Counted from the stretch's first letter, positions 25,761 through 34,421 are shown. The stretch: 61,086 nucleotides of DNA from an uncultured Clostridium sp. (GCA_902471875.1 CABRLN010000011.1:1-61086), one strand, 5' to 3'. The notes: a model not told the origin generated them from the sequence alone. Translations and numbers: made by a program.

Positions 25761-27245
25761 ATGAAAATATATATTATTAATAACACTTTTCATTATGAAA
25801 TGGAAAACCTTACAAGAGTTTTTTTCCCTAATGAAAAAATTGAAATTATAAGAGATGACTTTTCAGATAAAACTATATTTGAAGCACCTGCTGTAAAAAC
25901 TCTGATTACTAATAAAGAAAACGATAAGCTTATAGAGGTTGAGGTTATTTTTGACAATTATCAAAATCAAGCTTCACAGAAAGTGGCTTATATCGAAAAC
26001 GATGAAGATTATAAAAACGAGCAAGAAAGAGTAATGGCTGTGTGTCTTTACAAGCTGTTGGCTGATTATACAAAGATGAACCCACCATGGGGTATTTTAA
26101 CGGGTGTAAGACCTATAAAACTGTTTAGAAGATTGTCAGAACAATTTGGTACAGAGTATACCAAAAAATATTTTAAAGAAAAATTCCTTGTAACTGATGA
26201 AAAAATAGCTTTGGCAGAAGAAACCGAAAAAAATGAATTGCCTATTATAAAAATGTCTTCTAAAAATTCTTACAGCTTGTATATTTCAATTCCTTTTTGT
26301 CCTTCAAGGTGCAGTTATTGTTCTTTTATTTCACAAGCAACCTTAAAAGCAAAAAAGCTGATTGAACCTTATGTAGATTTGCTTTGTAAAGAAATTGAAT
26401 ATACTGCAAGCATTATAAAAGGACAAAATCTTAAGTTAGAAACTGTGTATATTGGTGGTGGTACGCCAACTACCCTTAATGCCGAGCAAATGGATAAGCT
26501 GCTAAAAACAATAAATACAAGCTTTCCTGTGGAGCAGTGTAAAGAATTTACAGTAGAGGCAGGCAGACCTGACACTATTACTGAGGATAAACTAAAGGTT
26601 ATACTTGCAAACGGTGCTGACAGAATAAGCATTAACCCGCAAACTATGAATGACAAGGTTCTGGAGGCAATTGGCAGAAAGCATACTGCACAGCAAACAA
26701 TTGATGCATTTAACCTTGCAAGAAAAGTAGGTTTTAATCATATAAATATGGATTTAATAGTGGGATTGCCTGAAGATACACTTGATAGCTTTAAGAATAC
26801 TCTTGATATAATTACAGGTTTAAATCCCGAAAGTATAACTGTACATACTTTGTCAATGAAGCGTTCTTCAAACCTTACAATACAAGGAGTACAAATTATT
26901 AAGAAAGATGCTGAAACAGCAGCCAAAATGCACTCTTATTGTAAAAATCTTCTTGAAGAGAAAGGCTTTAGACCATATTATTTATACCGCCAAAGCAGAA
27001 TGGTTGGTAATCTTGAAAATATTGGTTATGCTAAAAAGGAGAATGACGGACTATACAATGTTTATATTATGGACGAAACCCATTCTATATTGGGCTGTGG
27101 GGCAGGTGCTGTAACAAAGCTAAAAAATCAAGAAGAGGGTAAGCTTAACAGGGTGTTCAACTATAAATATCCGGACTGGTATGTAAATGATTTTCAGGAA
27201 ATGATAAAGAGAAAAAATGAAATAAAATTATTTTATAAATTGTAA
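25761..27245 (+). CDS. hemZ: coproporphyrinogen dehydrogenase-like radical SAM protein HemZ
   Basis: A 494-residue HemN-related protein. An N-terminal domain of about 165 residues, unlike HemN, precedes the radical SAM core with the 4Fe-4S motif CPSRCSYC (Cys180, Cys184, Cys187), VYIGGGTPTTLNAEQM, and RISINPQTMNDKVLEAIGR. It ends with a HemN-like C-terminal part containing GNLENIGYA and LGCGAGAVTKL. HemZ was described in Bacillus as an oxygen-independent coproporphyrinogen III oxidase; many clostridia lacking heme synthesis keep it, so the real substrate here is uncertain. It is last in the relA-dtd cluster. Confidence 0.9.
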   Translation: MKIYIINNTFHYEMENLTRVFFPNEKIEIIRDDFSDKTIFEAPAVKTLITNKENDKLIEVEVIFDNYQNQASQKVAYIENDEDYKNEQERVMAVCLYKLLADYTKMNPPWGILTGVRPIKLFRRLSEQFGTEYTKKYFKEKFLVTDEKIALAEETEKNELPIIKMSSKNSYSLYISIPFCPSRCSYCSFISQATLKAKKLIEPYVDLLCKEIEYTASIIKGQNLKLETVYIGGGTPTTLNAEQMDKLLKTINTSFPVEQCKEFTVEAGRPDTITEDKLKVILANGADRISINPQTMNDKVLEAIGRKHTAQQTIDAFNLARKVGFNHINMDLIVGLPEDTLDSFKNTLDIITGLNPESITVHTLSMKRSSNLTIQGVQIIKKDAETAAKMHSYCKNLLEEKGFRPYYLYRQSRMVGNLENIGYAKKENDGLYNVYIMDETHSILGCGAGAVTKLKNQEEGKLNRVFNYKYPDWYVNDFQEMIKRKNEIKLFYKL

Positions 27246-27286
27246 AATCTGACATATTACTGCTACTAATATTAACAAAATAGCAA

Positions 27287-27315
27287 TTGATTATTATATA
27301 AGCTAGTGATATAAT
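27287..27315 (+). promoter_or_regulatory. sigma-A promoter upstream of the zinc-ribbon gene
   Basis: TTGATT (27287-27292), 17-bp spacer, TATAAT (27310-27315), about 30 bases before the ATG. Confidence 0.7.
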
Positions 27316-27345
27316 AATTCTATAAATTTACAAGGAGATGTTCTT

Positions 27346-27918
27346 ATGGGACTATTGGACGATATTATTATAAATGCTAAAACTGCCGCAACTACTGTTG
27401 GTGTAAAAGCAGGACAAATTAAAGAATATTCAAAGCTAAAATATTCTGAATCAGGTATCAAAGGCGAAATTAACAAAAAAAAGCAGGAGCTTGGCGAATA
27501 TGTTTATAAGTGTACATTAACAGGTGACATTGATAACGAAAAGCTTCAGAAAATGGTAGATGATATTACTGAGCTTGAAGAAAATCTTCAAATTACAAGA
27601 GAAATGCTTACAATAGCTAAAAACAAGGTTGTATGCAACAGCTGTAAGGCTGAAAATGATAAGGATTCTGTTTTTTGCTGTAAGTGTGGTAAGAAGCTGA
27701 ATAAAAATTCAGACTCAGATAATGCAGTGGCTGATACAGATGATGAATGTGGTGATGTAACTGTTGCAGCAGCATCATCAGTAGATGATGTAACTTGCCA
27801 AGCTGTTGAAGATGTAAATGTAGTCGAAAATGAGGTAGCTACAGAAGTTACCGAAGATGCTTCGGCAAAAGATAATGTAAGTGATTCTGTCAAAGCTGAA
27901 GATGAAATAGCCGAGTAG
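27346..27918 (+). CDS. zinc-ribbon protein with helical N-terminus and acidic tail
   Basis: A 190-residue cytoplasmic protein of unknown function. Residues 1-95 are helical, with a likely coiled coil around 38-95 (GEINKKKQELGEYVYK; DDITELEENLQ). A zinc ribbon follows: Cys97-x2-Cys100 and Cys111/Cys112-x-Cys114. From about 118 to the end the chain is low complexity, rich in Asp, Glu, Val and Ala with no aromatic residues, so probably disordered. It has its own promoter, an AAGGAGATG ribosome site and a terminator-like hairpin downstream, so it is a separate unit. Small zinc-ribbon proteins with a helical front are common in Clostridia; none has a role I can assign. Confidence 0.75.
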   Translation: MGLLDDIIINAKTAATTVGVKAGQIKEYSKLKYSESGIKGEINKKKQELGEYVYKCTLTGDIDNEKLQKMVDDITELEENLQITREMLTIAKNKVVCNSCKAENDKDSVFCCKCGKKLNKNSDSDNAVADTDDECGDVTVAAASSVDDVTCQAVEDVNVVENEVATEVTEDASAKDNVSDSVKAEDEIAE

Positions 27919-27939
27919 TAAAAAATTTAAATTATAATT

Positions 27940-27965
27940 GTTTGGCGGGTTTTGTCCCGCCAAAC
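27940..27965 (+). terminator. terminator after the zinc-ribbon gene
   Basis: A perfect 10-bp stem (27940-27949 GTTTGGCGGG with 27956-27965), 6-base loop, followed by TTTAT. It lies between the stop codon and the start of the flippase gene. Confidence 0.7.
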
Positions 27966-27988
27966 TTTATGTAAAGGATGGTGAACCG

Positions 27989-29965
27989 GTGGCTAACCAG
28001 TTTGATAATGATAATTTAAAAAATAAAGGTTCAGGCTATTATAAATCACGCAGTACTTATACAACAAAAGCCGCAAATTCATTTGACGATGATGAATATA
28101 TTGACATAAATCAGTATGCTGTTCATTTGTCTGCTAATACTGTCAGCAAGTCTCGTAGGGCAGTCAATGCTTCGGCAGTAAATGATATGAAGGACAATGA
28201 TGAGGAAAAAGGTATAGAACATCAATCCTTCTTAAAAGGTGCTATGATTTTAACAGTAAGTATTGTTGTTGTTAAAATCATAGGAGCTTTGTTTAAAGTT
28301 CTTTTTGCAAATGTTGTAGACGGTGTAGGCAATGGTTTGTTTAACAGTGCTTATGAATTATACAATGTAATTTTTACGGTTGCATCGGCAGGCTTTCCTA
28401 TAGCATTGTCAAGAATGGTATCTGAATATGTATCAAAGCACAGGTATAATGATGTTCGCAAGCTGCATAAAATTTCAATTCCGTTTTTTATTATAACCGG
28501 ACTTATTTGTTTTTTACTTATGGTACTTTTAAGCGGAGCTTATGGAAATATGATAGGTAATTCTTATATACAGTTACCTGTAATTGCGCTTGCTCCAATT
28601 GTATTTTTTGGCTGTTTAATGTCTATATACCGCGGTTATTTTGAGGGTATGAGGTATATGGTGCCTACTGCCGTTTCTGAAATTATTGAGGTTTCTGGCA
28701 AATTGGTTGTTGGTTTGACACTTGCTTACCTTGTAAACTTTATGGGTACATCAGAATATGAAAACAGTAAAACCCTTTTTGGAATGGCTATGACTGATTC
28801 TGCAATGTATAAAAATACTTTAGCTGCTTTAACTGTTTCAGCAGCTTTCATAGGTGTTTCTATTGGTTCTTTTTGTGGATTTATTTACTTAATGCTAAAA
28901 TATAAATTTACCCGCGGAGGAATTACAAAAAAGCAGCTTGCTAATTCGCCTAAAGCTTATTCGGGCAAAAAGCTGTTTAAAACACTCGCACTTACTGCTA
29001 TTCCAATAGGTCTTGGCTCATTCGTAATGAGTATTGCCAGCACCATAGATTCTATCCTTGTACAAAATAGAATTGTAAATATTATGGAATCCGGCAACGG
29101 AACCGTATTGCAAAGTGTTTACAATTTTCTGGACCCAGAAACTTTTGCGTTAGATGCTAACGGAGCATACAATATTCAGACATTTTTATTTGGCTGTTAC
29201 GGTTATGCTTTAACATTTTTAATGCTTGTTACAGCAGTTACACAGGTGTTTGGCCAAAGTGCAATGCCTTCGCTTACAGCAGCTTGGACAGTTAAGGACA
29301 AAGCACAAATTAAAAGCAATATTAATACTATTCTTAAAGTAACATTGTTGGTTACACTGCCGGCAGGTATAGGACTAACTGTGTTGGCAGAGCCGCTGCT
29401 TACTTTGTTATATGGTGTCAGGGTAGAGGTTACAATAGCAACTTCTGTTTTGCAGGTTATGGGAATATCCAGTATTTTTATAGCTACAAGTACCCCAATT
29501 TGCAGTATGTTGCAGGCTATAGGCAGGGTAGATATGCCATTAAAGCTATATACTGTAGGTATGATAATTAAAATTATTATTAATTTTACACTGGTAGGTA
29601 TTCCTGTAATTAATATTCAAGGTGCGGCCGTTGGCTCGTTAGTAGCATATTTATTTGTTTCTGTAGTAGGCATTTACTTTATTGTAAAGGATACAGGCAT
29701 AATGCCTGACTTTAAAACAATTTTACTTAGACCGCTTTTGGCTGCTATATGCTGTGGAGCAGCAGCGTTTGGCTGCAATTATGTAGTATCTAATTATATT
29801 ATGGAGCCTGGCAGACTAACTGTTATTCCATCTGTAATTGTGGCAGTAATTGTTTATATTATTGCATTAATACTGTTTAAAGGTATTACAATTGAAGATT
29901 TACAGGAAATCCCCGGAGGAAATAAAATATCAAAATTGCTTGCAAAATATAAGCTTTTGAGGTAG
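27989..29965 (+). CDS. SpoVB/MurJ-like lipid-linked polysaccharide flippase
   Basis: A 658-residue membrane protein of the MOP superfamily (polysaccharide transport/SpoVB type) with about 14 helices. The first about 95 residues are hydrophilic and cytoplasmic. Helices start at LKGAMILTVSIVVVKIIGAL; typical parts are GNGLFNSAYELYNVIFTVA, GFPIALSRMVSEY and PVIALAPIVFFGCLMSIYRG. The frame is open further upstream, but that part is the preceding terminator stem, so I start at GTG 27989 behind AAAGGATGGTGA. It corresponds to yabM in the Bacillus yabM-mazG-yabO-yabP-yabQ-divIC cluster. In spore formers such proteins move lipid II or cortex precursors; that role is inferred. Confidence 0.88.
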   Translation: MANQFDNDNLKNKGSGYYKSRSTYTTKAANSFDDDEYIDINQYAVHLSANTVSKSRRAVNASAVNDMKDNDEEKGIEHQSFLKGAMILTVSIVVVKIIGALFKVLFANVVDGVGNGLFNSAYELYNVIFTVASAGFPIALSRMVSEYVSKHRYNDVRKLHKISIPFFIITGLICFLLMVLLSGAYGNMIGNSYIQLPVIALAPIVFFGCLMSIYRGYFEGMRYMVPTAVSEIIEVSGKLVVGLTLAYLVNFMGTSEYENSKTLFGMAMTDSAMYKNTLAALTVSAAFIGVSIGSFCGFIYLMLKYKFTRGGITKKQLANSPKAYSGKKLFKTLALTAIPIGLGSFVMSIASTIDSILVQNRIVNIMESGNGTVLQSVYNFLDPETFALDANGAYNIQTFLFGCYGYALTFLMLVTAVTQVFGQSAMPSLTAAWTVKDKAQIKSNINTILKVTLLVTLPAGIGLTVLAEPLLTLLYGVRVEVTIATSVLQVMGISSIFIATSTPICSMLQAIGRVDMPLKLYTVGMIIKIIINFTLVGIPVINIQGAAVGSLVAYLFVSVVGIYFIVKDTGIMPDFKTILLRPLLAAICCGAAAFGCNYVVSNYIMEPGRLTVIPSVIVAVIVYIIALILFKGITIEDLQEIPGGNKISKLLAKYKLLR

Positions 29966-30008
29966 AATATATAAAGTGATTGGTAATTGTTGACTAGGAG
30001 AACTTTTA

Positions 30009-30806
30009 ATGGATTTTAAAGAAAAAGATAGTTATAATATTTATGATTTGGTTGAAATTATTAAAATTTTAAGAGCACCGGGTGGATGTCCTTGGGATAT
30101 TGAGCAGGATCACCATTCGATACGAAATAATTTTATTGAAGAAACTTATGAGGTTATTGAGGCTATTGACACTGATAATACCGAGCTTTTAAAAGAAGAG
30201 CTTGGTGATGTTATGCTTCAAGTTGTTTTTCATACAGAAATTGAAAACGAAAAAAATCAATTTAATATTGATGATGTTGCTGATGGCGTATGTAAAAAAA
30301 TGATAATCAGGCATCCTCATGTATTCTCTGATGTAACAGCAAATACCACAGACCAGGTTTTAAAAAATTGGGATGCTATAAAAATGAAAACAAAGTCACA
30401 AAAAACTCAGTCAGAGGTTTTAAATGGTATATCCCGTGCGTTACCTTCCCTTATGCGAAGTCAAAAAATACAGCAAAAAGCTGCAAAGATTGGTTTTGAC
30501 TGGGAAAATGTTGATGGTGCAATGTTAAAGCTTAAAGAAGAAATTCAAGAACTTGACGAGGCTATTAGTAAAGGTAATAGTCAGCACATGGAGGAAGAAC
30601 TTGGTGATGTGTTGTTTTCAGCAGTTAATGTTGCAAGATTTATAAAAACAGACTCTGAAAAAGCACTGTATAATGCTTGTGAAAAATTCATTTCTCGCTT
30701 TTCAAAAATGGAAAAGCTTGCGAGTGAGTTAAATATAAAGTTGGATGAAACTTCTCTTGAGGAGTTAGATGAACTTTGGGAGAAAGTTAAAGCTAATGAA
30801 CAATAA
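30009..30806 (+). CDS. mazG: nucleoside triphosphate pyrophosphohydrolase MazG
   Basis: Hydrolyses (d)NTPs to monophosphates and PPi, cleaning the nucleotide pool and modulating the stringent response. The 265-residue protein has two MazG domains. The first has GGCPWDIEQDHHSIRNNFIE and EELGDVMLQVVFHTEIE (Mg-binding EExx...ExxD pattern). The second has KIGFDWENVDGAMLKLKEEI and EEELGDVLFSAVNVARF. In Bacillus the equivalent yabN carries an extra N-terminal methylase domain; here only the MazG part is present. AGGAG precedes the ATG. The stop shares its last base with a further ATG that is probably unused (see hup). Confidence 0.95.
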   Translation: MDFKEKDSYNIYDLVEIIKILRAPGGCPWDIEQDHHSIRNNFIEETYEVIEAIDTDNTELLKEELGDVMLQVVFHTEIENEKNQFNIDDVADGVCKKMIIRHPHVFSDVTANTTDQVLKNWDAIKMKTKSQKTQSEVLNGISRALPSLMRSQKIQQKAAKIGFDWENVDGAMLKLKEEIQELDEAISKGNSQHMEEELGDVLFSAVNVARFIKTDSEKALYNACEKFISRFSKMEKLASELNIKLDETSLEELDELWEKVKANEQ

Positions 30807-30826
30807 TGCATGACGGAGGTTTTATT

Positions 30827-31102
30827 ATGAACAAAACAGAACTTATTGCCAAGGTGGCAGAAAAAAGTGAACTAACAAAAAAAGACGCTGAAAAAGCAGT
30901 AACAGCCATAATTGATACAATTGTTTCAACAGTAGCTGAGGGTGAGAAGATTCAAATTGTTGGTTTCGGTACATTTGAACAGCGTCAGCGCAACGAAAGA
31001 ACAGGTGTTGACCCAAGAACAAATACTAAAATTACAATTCCTGCTTCAAAGGTTCCTGCTTTTAAAGCCGGCAGAAACTTTAAGGATGCTGTAAATAAGT
31101 AA
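30827..31102 (+). CDS. hup: HU-family DNA-binding protein
   Basis: A histone-like nucleoid protein that bends DNA. The 91-residue protein is full length: MNKTELIAKVAEKSELTKKD, VQIVGFGTFEQRQRNERTG-type arm (here IQIVGFGTFEQRQRNERTGV), PRTNTKITIPASKVPAFKAG and the C-terminal KDAVNK. The chosen ATG at 30827 is 7 bases after GGAGG; the ATG at 30806 that overlaps the mazG stop has no ribosome site. Its place between mazG and rqcP follows mazG-hup order seen in Bacillales relatives and Clostridia. It ends in a clear terminator. Confidence 0.97.
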   Translation: MNKTELIAKVAEKSELTKKDAEKAVTAIIDTIVSTVAEGEKIQIVGFGTFEQRQRNERTGVDPRTNTKITIPASKVPAFKAGRNFKDAVNK

Positions 31103-31119
31103 TTTGGTTATTTAACCAG

Positions 31120-31152
31120 CCGACTTTTTGTTTGTGAAAGTCGGTTTTTGTT
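31120..31152 (+). terminator. terminator after hup
   Basis: CCGACTTT (31120-31127) pairs with AAAGTCGG (31137-31144), followed by TTTTTGTTTTTT. Confidence 0.85.
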
Positions 31153-31266
31153 TTTTATGATTAGTTTATAAATTATAATTTGCCATCTGTGTTAATTTAA
31201 GCTTGAGTAAAATATTAAAAAATTAAGTTCAATATATAAAAAAGAATAGTATTAAGGAGTAGTAAA

Positions 31267-31509
31267 ATGAGATTAGATAAATTTTTGAAAATATCTCGTA
31301 TTATTAAAAGACGTACGGTTGCAAACGATGCTTGTGATGCTCAAAGAGTGTTGGTTAACGGTAAACCTCAGCGTGCGTCATACGCCGTAAAGGTAGGCGA
31401 TATACTTGAAATTCAACTAGGATCAAAACCATTTAAGGCAGAAGTTTTGCAAATTAATGAATATGCAAAAAAAGAGGACGCACCTTTAATGTATAAGGTA
31501 ATTGAGTAA
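31267..31509 (+). CDS. rqcP: S4-domain ribosome quality-control protein RqcP
   Basis: RqcP (YabO, Hsp15-like) binds stalled 50S subunits and assists RqcH in adding alanine tails. The 80-residue protein is little more than an S4 domain: MRLDKFLKISRIIKRRTVAN, VLVNGKPQRASYAVKVGDIL. AAGGAG is 7 bases from the ATG. It opens the second half of the yab cluster, ahead of yabP. Length and context match Bacillus YabO (86 residues). Confidence 0.94.
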   Translation: MRLDKFLKISRIIKRRTVANDACDAQRVLVNGKPQRASYAVKVGDILEIQLGSKPFKAEVLQINEYAKKEDAPLMYKVIE

Positions 31510-31568
31510 TCTTCATAATTAAAATTTTGTATGCATATATTATACTATAAATAAATGGAGGTATATAT

Positions 31569-31847
31569 ATGCACGAGGATAAGCTAAAACCAAAAGTTCC
31601 ACATAGTGTTATTATAGAAAACAGATCTTCTATATCATTTACCGGTGTTAAAGATATGGGTAGTTTTGATGAACAGGCTGTAACCTTATACACTGACTAT
31701 GGAGAAATACACCTTAGAGGTTCAAAGCTGCACATAAATAAGCTTAGTCTTGAAACTAATGAGGTTGATATAGATGGTGATATTGAAGCAGTAATATATA
31801 CCCAAAATAAGCAAAGCGGCGGCTTGTTTAACAAACTATTCAGGTAA
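31569..31847 (+). CDS. yabP: sporulation protein YabP
   Basis: YabP is expressed in the mother cell during sporulation in Bacillus and is conserved in endospore formers; its molecular role is unknown. The 92-residue protein has the family pattern PHSVIIENRSSISFTGVKDM, VTLYTDYGEIHLRGSKLHIN and LETNEVDIDGDIEAVIYT. GGAGG precedes the ATG. It is followed 6 bases later by yabQ. Its presence supports an endospore-forming lineage, though some non-sporulating relatives keep it. Confidence 0.93.
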   Translation: MHEDKLKPKVPHSVIIENRSSISFTGVKDMGSFDEQAVTLYTDYGEIHLRGSKLHINKLSLETNEVDIDGDIEAVIYTQNKQSGGLFNKLFR

Positions 31848-31853
31848 ATTACA

Positions 31854-32357
31854 ATGCAGTTTTTTATATCACAGCAACTAAGTATTTTTATTTTTGCGTT
31901 ATTATGTGGTGTGGTTTTAGGTGTTATAAATGAACCTTTCAGATTTTTGCGCTATATTGGTTTTAACAGCAAAACAGACGTATTTATTCAGGATGTTATT
32001 TTTATGGTGTTGGCTGCTTTTATTACATTCTTTTTTTCATTGTGCTATAATAAAGGAGATGTAAGAGCCTTTATTCTGTTGGGTGAATTAATAGGATTTT
32101 TGCTGTTTAGATTTACTGTGGGTCTTTTAACAGGAAAAATTTTTTATATTATCTATTTACTTTTTAATAAAATTTTTTCCTTTATTAAAAAAATTATTAA
32201 GCTATTTGTAACAATATTAATAGGCTTTAAAGATTTTATACTGGTTAAATTTCCATTATTTAATAAAACGAAGAAAACTTCTTGCCATAAAAGCAAAATT
32301 TATTGTATAATAATAAAAAGTGTAAGTAAATTTAACCGAAAATTGTTTAAGAGGTAG
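31854..32357 (+). CDS. yabQ: spore cortex protein YabQ
   Basis: A membrane protein needed for spore cortex formation in Bacillus. The 167-residue protein has a first helix FFISQQLSIFIFALLCGVVL, the conserved GVINEPFRFLRYIG, and helices around FIQDVIFMVLAAFITFFFS and LLGELIGFLLFRFTVGLL, then a basic C-terminal tail. Tight spacing between yabP (6 bases) and divIC (4 bases) shows an operon. Confidence 0.92.
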   Translation: MQFFISQQLSIFIFALLCGVVLGVINEPFRFLRYIGFNSKTDVFIQDVIFMVLAAFITFFFSLCYNKGDVRAFILLGELIGFLLFRFTVGLLTGKIFYIIYLLFNKIFSFIKKIIKLFVTILIGFKDFILVKFPLFNKTKKTSCHKSKIYCIIIKSVSKFNRKLFKR

Positions 32358-32361
32358 TGCT

Positions 32362-32718
32362 ATGCAGTTAAAGGAAGTTAAAAAGATATCAAAAAAAGAA
32401 AAAGTCAGCAAAGAATCAAGAGCTAAGTTTTTTTCTAATAATAAAACAGATATAATTATCGGTGCTTTTTTGCTATTGTTTATTATTTATTCTGTTGTAA
32501 CACTTATATCACAGCAGGTAGAGATAAATAATAAAACAACTGAGCTTAATGATATAAAAGATCAGATAATTATTGAAGAAGTAAAGAATGATGAAATTAA
32601 TGATATATTAAATTCAAATGACAATGAAAATACAGCTTATATAGAAAAATCAGCCAGGGAAGATCTTGACTATGCTTATAATGATGAGCGTATTTTTATA
32701 AATATTTCAGGAGATTAA
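32362..32718 (+). CDS. divIC: septum formation initiator DivIC/FtsB-like
   Basis: A bitopic division protein that forms a complex with FtsL and DivIB. The 118-residue protein has a short basic cytoplasmic N-terminus (1-30), a single transmembrane helix (about 33-52, IIIGAFLLLFIIYSVVTLIS), an extracellular coiled coil (about 53-90) and a conserved end AREDLDYAYNDERIFI, equivalent to the AREELGY...GE-F motif of the family. It sits between yabQ and the S1 protein exactly as in Bacillus. Confidence 0.9.
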   Translation: MQLKEVKKISKKEKVSKESRAKFFSNNKTDIIIGAFLLLFIIYSVVTLISQQVEINNKTTELNDIKDQIIIEEVKNDEINDILNSNDNENTAYIEKSAREDLDYAYNDERIFINISGD

Positions 32719-32778
32719 CAATGATGCCTACGGCATTTTGGTTTAACTTATATTTATTCTTAGGGGGACATTATTTTA

Positions 32779-33312
32779 ATGGCAGTTGAAGTTGGAAACA
32801 TTTTAGAAGGTAAAGTTACAGGAATTACAGATTTTGGTGCATTTATTGATTTACCTGAGGGAAAGTCGGGTATGGTACATATTTCTGAAGTTGCGCCAAC
32901 TTTTGTAAACAAAATTACAGATTTTTTGCAAGAGGGTCAAACTGTAAAGGTTAAGGTTTTATCAGTAGGTGAAAACGGTAAAATAAGTCTTTCAATAAAA
33001 AAAGCTATGGATAATCAATCTAAAAGCGAAAAGAATGATAGATTTGATAAAAGAGAACGTCGAGATTTTAACGGCAATCGCAGCGGAAAACAATTCAGAG
33101 GTAACAAGAAATTTGACAGCAAATCTCGTGATAGTGTCTCTTCTGTTACAAGTCCAGGGAATTTTGAGTGGCAAAGTTCACGTAGAAATGAAAGTGCCAG
33201 CTTTGAAGATTTAATGTCTAAGTTTAAGCAAACAAGTGAAGAGAAATTTTCTGATTTAAAACGCGGCTCAGAAAATTCATCACGAAGATCAAGACGAAAT
33301 CAAAAAAATTAA
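32779..33312 (+). CDS. S1 RNA-binding domain protein (YabR-like)
   Basis: A 177-residue protein with one S1 domain (about 1-75: VGNILEGKVTGITDFGAFID, GKSGMVHISEVA, GQTVKVKVLSVGENGKISLS). A long, highly charged Arg/Lys/Ser/Asp-rich tail follows, which is probably disordered. Bacillus YabR (128 residues) holds the same place after divIC. It probably binds RNA or ribosomes; the role is not established. An AGGGGG ribosome site lies 9-10 bases before the ATG. Confidence 0.88.
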   Translation: MAVEVGNILEGKVTGITDFGAFIDLPEGKSGMVHISEVAPTFVNKITDFLQEGQTVKVKVLSVGENGKISLSIKKAMDNQSKSEKNDRFDKRERRDFNGNRSGKQFRGNKKFDSKSRDSVSSVTSPGNFEWQSSRRNESASFEDLMSKFKQTSEEKFSDLKRGSENSSRRSRRNQKN

Positions 33313-33326
33313 TTATTTTGTTATGA

Positions 33327-33355
33327 AGAGATGCCTGATCGGCGTCTCTCTTTTT
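33327..33355 (+). terminator. terminator after the S1-domain gene
   Basis: AGAGATGCC (33327 onward) pairs with GGCGTCTCT (to 33349) around a TGATC loop, with a single G/U-type mismatch, followed by CTTTTT. Confidence 0.75.
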
Positions 33356-33763
33356 ATTAAGATAAACAGAATACTTGATAATAAATAATGATTTTATATC
33401 ATCTGCAATAGAAGATTTAGTTGACGCTTTTAGCAACATAATTAATACTTTAATTATGTTGCTAAATTATAAAAGTAAGAAATCTTAACGTATTAATTTT
33501 TCTGTTTCTGCTAACGAGTTTTATAAAATAAATTACAAAAAATTCATAAAAAATATTTATTTTTTATAAATTATATGCTATAATCATAACAACAAAAGAA
33601 AGATGTACTAATTGCTGATAAATTAAGAATTAGTTTTTTATGTAATTTTTATATTGGACAAGCGTTATAAAATAGGTTTGATAAAACATAACGGAAAAAT
33701 TTATGTCATATCAGTATATAAGTTAAAAACTTTTGTTAAAGAAAATACCTAGGAGGTAATTTT
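33356..33763 (+). promoter_or_regulatory. long AT-rich leader/intergenic region upstream of hpf
   Basis: No gene is seen in these about 400 bp. A nearly perfect 14-15-bp inverted repeat (33431-33445 with 33450-33464, TAGCAACATAATTAA and complement) has no T-run. A TATAAT at 33579-33584 with a poor -35 could be the hpf promoter and would give a leader of about 170 nt. Inside it, ACTAATT (33607-33613) pairs with AATTAGT (33628-33634) followed by six T, a weak terminator-like stem. AGGAGG is 7 bases before the hpf ATG. Confidence 0.45.
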
Positions 33764-34324
33764 ATGAAAATTACTTATATTGCAAGAAATGTAAATCTTA
33801 AAGATAATTTTAAAGAGAGAGTTGAAAAAAAACTTAGTAAATTTGAAAGAATTTTCAGCGAATCAGCCGAAGCTAATGTAACTGTTACACTACAAAAAAA
33901 TAGTCAGACAGTTGAGTTGACTATTAGAGATAATGGTATATTATATCGTGCAGAAAATACTTGTGCAGAAATGAATGATGCCCTTGATAAGGTTGTTGAT
34001 ATAATAGGCGGTTTAATCCGTAAAAATAAAACAAGGCTTGAAAAAAGAACTAAATCTGTTGCTGCTATTGACAGCTTTATTGCTGACTATAGCTTTACGT
34101 ATGAAGATTATGAACAAGATGAAGAAGAAACTTTTGAAATTGCAAGGACAAAAACAATACCTGTAAAGCCAATGTCTGTTGAAGAGGCTATATTACAAAT
34201 GAACCTGCTTAATCACCAGTTCTATATGTTTCAAGATGCCGATACAGACGAAATTTCACTTGTTTATAAAAGAAAAGACGGCAGATATGGATTGCTTATT
34301 CCGGGAGACGAAGAGGAAGATTAA
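33764..34324 (+). CDS. hpf: ribosome hibernation promoting factor, long form
   Basis: Long HPF dimerises 70S ribosomes into inactive 100S particles in stationary phase. The 186-residue protein has the N-terminal S30AE domain (about 1-100, MKITYIARNVNLKDNFKERV, RAENTCAEMNDALDKVVD). A linker follows, then the C-terminal dimerisation domain VKPMSVEEAILQMNLLNHQF, FQDADTDEISLVYKRKDGRY. Both domains are needed for the dimerising function. It stands alone with a long leader and its own terminator. Confidence 0.96.
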   Translation: MKITYIARNVNLKDNFKERVEKKLSKFERIFSESAEANVTVTLQKNSQTVELTIRDNGILYRAENTCAEMNDALDKVVDIIGGLIRKNKTRLEKRTKSVAAIDSFIADYSFTYEDYEQDEEETFEIARTKTIPVKPMSVEEAILQMNLLNHQFYMFQDADTDEISLVYKRKDGRYGLLIPGDEEED

Positions 34325-34370
34325 TATTGAACATGAATTAAAACTGTGATATACTATATCCACAGTTCTT

Positions 34371-34405
34371 GGCGGTCAGCGGCTTAGGTTGTTGGCCGCC
34401 TTTTT
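34371..34405 (+). terminator. terminator after hpf
   Basis: GGCGGTCA (34371-34378) pairs with TGGCCGCC (34393-34400, one G-U), followed by TTTTT. Confidence 0.8.
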
Positions 34406-34421
34406 ATGAAAGGAATTTAAT

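Noticed and set aside
27938..27988. N-terminal extension of the flippase reading frame
   Set aside because: The extension would translate the stem of the preceding terminator; GTG 27989 has the only plausible ribosome site.
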